64,000 bases of DNA, from positions 640,443 through 704,442 of the forward strand of contig NZ_MAQW01000001.1 in the NCBI RefSeq assembly GCF_001682855.1, read 5' to 3'. The notes under the pieces were generated by a model. That model was given only the letters and a program-made list of their open reading frames with translations, was not told where the DNA came from and did no database searches. Below, piece by piece: positions 60,492 through 64,000 of this stretch (the first letter of the stretch is position 1; the number at the start of each line of letters is the position of its first letter). Both the position numbers and the translations under genes were made by a program. The stretch is from Bacillus sp. FJAT-27264. Lineage in GTDB: Bacteria; Bacillota; Bacilli; Paenibacillales; Paenibacillaceae.

Positions 60492-61031
60492 TTATTCAGC
60501 CCCGGCGCGCTCACGGACAGTAGCCAGCACCTTATGGAGCCAGTTGATATCCTTTTGATACGTTTGGTTCGCATGATCCATAATCAGGCTAACGGCTTCC
60601 CGTCTCTCCACCGGAATAATGCTGAGCGCAGGATCGGTTCCTTCTATGAGGCTGACCTTTTTGTTCATCCTCTCGATAGCCTCCTCAATGACATAAGCGA
60701 GTTTATGGGGATCAACCTTATCCAGAAATAACAACGAGGAATACAGTGATCGGATATCGCTGAAATTTTTGAAAACATCATATATTTCTTCTTCCAGCAT
60801 TACCCGTCCCTTGTCCGTGATACCGTAGGTGGTCTTCTCAGGACGATTGTCAGATTGCACCACTTTGAGCTTCTTAATCAGCCCTTTCTTCAACAACACC
60901 TCGAAGTTATAATACAACGTCCCGTCGTTGATGGACACCGTGTTGTCCAGTGGTTTGAGGTTCTTCTTAATGTCATAAGGATGATGCTCACCCTCACTCA
61001 GCATACCCAGAATAAATATTTGAAGCGACAA
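60492..61031 (-). CDS. PadR family transcriptional regulator
   Basis: A 179-residue PadR repressor: winged helix MSLQIFILGMLSEGEHHPYDIKKNL, INDGTLYYNFEVLLKKGLIKK, TYGITDKGRVML; C-terminal helices for dimerisation. TTG 61031 fits AAGGAG spacing (9 bases) and the common family start; ATG 61049 would swallow the site. It lies after the DUF3533 membrane protein gene on the same strand and probably represses that operon. Confidence 0.87.
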   Translation of the reverse strand: MSLQIFILGMLSEGEHHPYDIKKNLKPLDNTVSINDGTLYYNFEVLLKKGLIKKLKVVQSDNRPEKTTYGITDKGRVMLEEEIYDVFKNFSDIRSLYSSLLFLDKVDPHKLAYVIEEAIERMNKKVSLIEGTDPALSIIPVERREAVSLIMDHANQTYQKDINWLHKVLATVRERAGAE

Positions 61032-61100
61032 TAGTGTCCTCTCCTTCATGCATATTTAAAAGGGGCCCACGAGGAGATTTCAGAGCCCGCTATCCTTATT

Positions 61101-62258
61101 TTACATGAAAAGCGGCTGCGGTGCAGGTTCTATTGCTTCTTTAGGCTGTTTTACTGTCTTGAACAGATGGATCAGCGTATTAATCAATAGCGCTCCAAGA
61201 CCCACTAGCACTAAGCCTGTGAGATATACCCCCGTTTTGCCGCCGCCGAACAGCAAGTTGTAATCCAGATGCAGCGTATAGAACATCGGGGAAATATAGC
61301 TGACGGCCTTGAACACTCCGCTCATCATTTCCTGTGGAATCACAGACCCGTTGGCAATCGTCTGAGTCAATAGAATTGGTAAATTCAGAAGCATCCCCGC
61401 CTGGCCCAGCAGCAGGCAGCAAATACTCGTAAACTCAATAGCCACGAACATTTCCAGTGAATGCACCATCCACACTTTCATAAATGTCTCTGCACCATAA
61501 CCATGAACCGCGAAGTACAATGAAACGCCGACAAGCGGGGCTATCAAGGATATCAGCACATTGACACCTTGCAGGGACAAGAAGGCTTTCCATTTGCCAA
61601 GGCGGGATCTCAACTGATTCAAAGCGCCAATACTCATCATGGAATAAATCATCGCGCCCACATAGGAAGACATCGTCAGGAACATTGGAGCCATCTGATT
61701 GTGCATTCCGGCTGGCTGTGGATTGGTCGTCACGACATTGGCATCCACCTTATTCATTACAGCAGCAACCATCTGCTGCGCCTGGGCTTCAGGCACTTTC
61801 ATACCTTGCAGAATACCATCAAAGCTCTGGGTCTGTAATTGCGTACTAATCTTGTTCGTGATCTGGGTGACAACATTCTGCATGGTACTGCTTACAGTAG
61901 CGGGATTAGACTGGTTAATGAAAAAATCCAGTTTCACCTGTTCTCCCTGCGCAGACAGCTTCTGCGTAAAATCCTGCGGAATATGCATCACCAGATGGGT
62001 GCTGCGATCCTCCAGCTCTTGCTTAGCCTGTTCCAGTGACAGATTCGTTACGACATGAAAAGGCATTTGCGCCTGAATCTCCTTCACAAATGTTGCCCCA
62101 GCCTGCTGATCCTCGTTAACAATGGCCACAGTAAGCTTGTCGATATCCTTAGGCATCGAGCTATACCCGCCCATAAAAATCCCAATCATTATGATCTGAT
62201 AAAAGATCATCATAAAGACGCCACCCAAAATCCCTTTGTGCTTCAGAAATGATTTCAT
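61101..62258 (-). CDS. DUF3533/YhgE-like ABC-2-type membrane protein
   Basis: A 385-residue inner-membrane protein: TM1 (about 10-30), extracellular domain of about 170 residues (LTVAIVNEDQQAGATFVKEI, STHLVMHIPQDFTQKL, VKLDFFINQSNPATVSSTMQ), then five helices. The pattern is of the YhgE/Pip/ABC-2 permease group, involved in export or envelope integrity. The PadR gene follows 69 bases later. Confidence 0.85.
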   Translation of the reverse strand: MKSFLKHKGILGGVFMMIFYQIIMIGIFMGGYSSMPKDIDKLTVAIVNEDQQAGATFVKEIQAQMPFHVVTNLSLEQAKQELEDRSTHLVMHIPQDFTQKLSAQGEQVKLDFFINQSNPATVSSTMQNVVTQITNKISTQLQTQSFDGILQGMKVPEAQAQQMVAAVMNKVDANVVTTNPQPAGMHNQMAPMFLTMSSYVGAMIYSMMSIGALNQLRSRLGKWKAFLSLQGVNVLISLIAPLVGVSLYFAVHGYGAETFMKVWMVHSLEMFVAIEFTSICCLLLGQAGMLLNLPILLTQTIANGSVIPQEMMSGVFKAVSYISPMFYTLHLDYNLLFGGGKTGVYLTGLVLVGLGALLINTLIHLFKTVKQPKEAIEPAPQPLFM

Positions 62259-62341
62259 ACTCCAGCTCCACCTTATACTTTATTTTAAATACTCTAATTA
62301 AAGTAATATAATCAGAGTTAGGTGTCAATAAAAATAGAAAA

Positions 62342-62382
62342 GGGATATCGCACCAGCCATCTTAATGACGGTGCGATATCCC
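62342..62382 (-). terminator. Terminator after the MFS gene
   Basis: GGGATATCGCACC / GGTGCGATATCCC, 13 perfect pairs, U-rich on the minus strand. Confidence 0.9.
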
Positions 62383-62446
62383 AATATACCTAAAGATTGC
62401 ATAAAGCAAGTGTTACGCATGATTGGTGGATTAACAGTTCTGCGTC

Positions 62447-63628
62447 CTATATAACCTTTTCCCTGGAACCCTGGCGGGGCCGAAGGAATACTACAGGGAC
62501 GAACACACCCACGAGGCATACGCATAAAATGTACGGAATATTACTTTGCAACGAGTACAGAATCGTTCCCACAATGGGACCGACAAATGATCCCACTCCT
62601 TGAACCGCTGCGGCAAAAGAGGCCACGGCTCCCTGCTCTTTGTCACTCACCGCAAGTGAAGCCGCCGTGGTATAGCCCGGCATTGTAAAGCCGATTCCAA
62701 TACCAAGAATAGAAAATGCAATGCCATAGCTGCCGGGAGCGAGCAGGTACATAAGAAAGCCAGTACCTAGCGCACTCAGACCAATACTGAGTAGTCTGCC
62801 CGGCTGCAGTTTCAAAAAACGGCCTATCAAGATTTGCGAGAACACCACAAACATCCCGGTAATCGTGAGACCCAGTCCTGTCATTCGACTTGCGTCCTGA
62901 GCCGTAACCCCCATCCGATCCTGCATATAAAATCCGCTTGTCACCTGAAGCATGATCATCACGGTGGACAAAATCAAGCCAATGGAAATGTATAGGCGTA
63001 TACGAGGGTCTAGCGGCGACAGCTTTACTGACATCTCTTGCACAGCAATTGTTGAACTAACCGGAATTATGCTCCAGAACAGAAGGATTACGACGATAAG
63101 CAGGCCGGCCGAAACATACATAGGGGCGGTTAGCCCCACGGTTGACAAGGCAGCCCCCATTGCCGGCCCAAGCACGAATCCCAATCCGTTAGCGGCTCCG
63201 AAAAGAGCCATCCCGCTGGAACGATTGTCTGCGGTTGTCCATTCCATTAAGTACCCCTGCGCCATTGTCGGGATGGCTCCGAAGAAAAATCCGGCAATGG
63301 CACGCAGTCCTAGAAACACCCAGTACAGAAGCTGCATATTGAAGCTGCCCTGCTGCGCGGTATCCGCGATGATGGCGAATGCGCCGACTGTGGTTGCGTA
63401 CCCGAGCAAAGCCGAAATCATAATGATTTTGCGCCCAATTCTCACCCATTTTGCCCATATAAAACTGCCCAATATCCAGAAAATCCCGGTGATAGTGACC
63501 AAACTGCCTGACTGGATCTCCGTTAGACCCATGCCCCTTGTCAGCGGCCCAAGTATGGGATTAAATGTCGCAATAGAGATCATCGCAGCCAGGACAGTGA
63601 TGAAAATAACGATATAATGTCTCTTCAC
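62447..63628 (-). CDS. MFS transporter, probable exporter
   Basis: A 393-residue 12-helix major-facilitator protein: FNPILGPLTRGMGLTEIQSG, the loop 2-3 motif KWVRIGRKIIMI, helix 5 motif GLGFVLGPAMGAALS (antiporter motif C), so drug/H+ antiporter type. GTG 63628 has GAGGGGG. It follows the FecCD permease gene by 52 bases on the same strand; together they may export and reimport a siderophore (inference). Confidence 0.85.
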   Translation of the reverse strand: MKRHYIVIFITVLAAMISIATFNPILGPLTRGMGLTEIQSGSLVTITGIFWILGSFIWAKWVRIGRKIIMISALLGYATTVGAFAIIADTAQQGSFNMQLLYWVFLGLRAIAGFFFGAIPTMAQGYLMEWTTADNRSSGMALFGAANGLGFVLGPAMGAALSTVGLTAPMYVSAGLLIVVILLFWSIIPVSSTIAVQEMSVKLSPLDPRIRLYISIGLILSTVMIMLQVTSGFYMQDRMGVTAQDASRMTGLGLTITGMFVVFSQILIGRFLKLQPGRLLSIGLSALGTGFLMYLLAPGSYGIAFSILGIGIGFTMPGYTTAASLAVSDKEQGAVASFAAAVQGVGSFVGPIVGTILYSLQSNIPYILCVCLVGVFVPVVFLRPRQGSREKVI

Positions 63629-63680
63629 TACAATATCTGCCCCCTCAACAGTTTAAGCTGTGTTGCATACAGATTCTGAA

Positions 63681-64000
63681 TCAGACTCTGGTTCTCCCAG
63701 TCCGTCCACCCTGATACAGAAGAAACAGCAGGTATGGCGTACCTATTAAAGCGACCATCAGCCCGGAAGGAACTTCTTTCGGCAGGGCAATCCACTGCCC
63801 TGTGAGATCGGCAGCCGTCAATAAAACAGCGCCGATGAGAGAGGACAAAATAAGCGTTCTGCGATGCTTCTGTCCACTTAGCATCCTGGCGGCATGCGGT
63901 GCAAGCAGTCCAATGAAACCCACCGTACCTACTGTGGCAACAACAGCCGAGGCCAATGCAACACCTACACCAGCAGCTATGATTCTTGTCTGGCGCACCT
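63681..64000 (-). CDS. FecCD-type iron-siderophore permease (C-terminal part, truncated by window edge)
   Basis: The last ~106 residues of a FecCD/BtuC-type permease: VVATVGTVGFIGLLAPHAARMLSGQKHRRTL (coupling helix to the ATPase) and KEVPSGLMVALIGTPYLLFLLYQGG. The frame is open to 64000, so most of the gene lies outside. Could serve the binding protein at 22839 or another. Confidence 0.92.
   Translation of the reverse strand, partial: VRQTRIIAAGVGVALASAVVATVGTVGFIGLLAPHAARMLSGQKHRRTLILSSLIGAVLLTAADLTGQWIALPKEVPSGLMVALIGTPYLLFLLYQGGRTGRTRV

Overview
The window looks like a chromosomal segment of a spore-forming, mid-GC Firmicute of the Paenibacillus type. The grounds are a germinant-receptor operon at the left edge, strong AGGAGG ribosome binding sites with many GTG/TTG starts, low-GC style sigma-A promoters, many small regulator/enzyme pairs, and carbohydrate transporters with LacI- and GntR-type control. 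This taxonomic call is inference from gene content. No rRNA, tRNA, CRISPR array, prophage or complete insertion sequence was seen.

Layout. 1-3159: end of a gerA-type germinant receptor operon (A, C, B and a small one-helix protein). 3298-20742: accessory stretch of regulator/enzyme pairs: old yellow enzyme with TetR, HEAT protein with DUF7832-like protein, MerR with aldo-keto reductase, AlkD-like protein, VOC protein, RibD-like reductase with TetR, alpha/beta hydrolase, MazG-like protein, hybrid-cluster protein, SDR with MarR, amino acid permease with LysR, and an enolase-superfamily enzyme. A 3' fragment of the alpha/beta hydrolase gene is repeated on the other side of the AT-rich reductase/TetR module. 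21193-23858: Fur-box-preceded AraC/substrate-binding hybrid regulator and a siderophore-binding lipoprotein. 24036-33169: pectin-acetylesterase-like hydrolase with TetR, a two-component system with a membrane serine hydrolase, and several small proteins. 33359-35164: luciferase-like monooxygenase and MgtC.

35194-48289 is a carbohydrate locus. It holds a complete Opp/Dpp-type ABC transporter with a LacI regulator, a GH38-like (DUF5054-type) hydrolase co-directional with a secreted beta-gamma-crystallin/VPS62-domain protein, and a GntR/LacI-fusion regulator. 49288-58187 is a myo-inositol catabolic operon (iolD, E, C, A, G, B) followed by a LacI regulator and a HAD-like protein. 58340-64000 holds a protein that resembles the VPS62 domain, a cytidine deaminase, a VOC protein, PadR with a DUF3533 membrane protein, an MFS exporter and the end of a FecCD siderophore permease.

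How parts work together. Palindromes next to nearly every regulator give plausible operators. An AAGCGCTT-centred palindrome occurs twice before iolD and once inside the promoter of the ABC binding-protein gene about 15 kb away, where it sits with a cre-like site and three TTAAACCGGTTTAA sites. This suggests that the ABC transporter and inositol catabolism are co-regulated. Together with the GH38-like enzyme and two VPS62-like proteins, it leads to a testable but speculative idea: a pathway for capturing and degrading glycosyl-inositol compounds, possibly from plant or fungal membranes.
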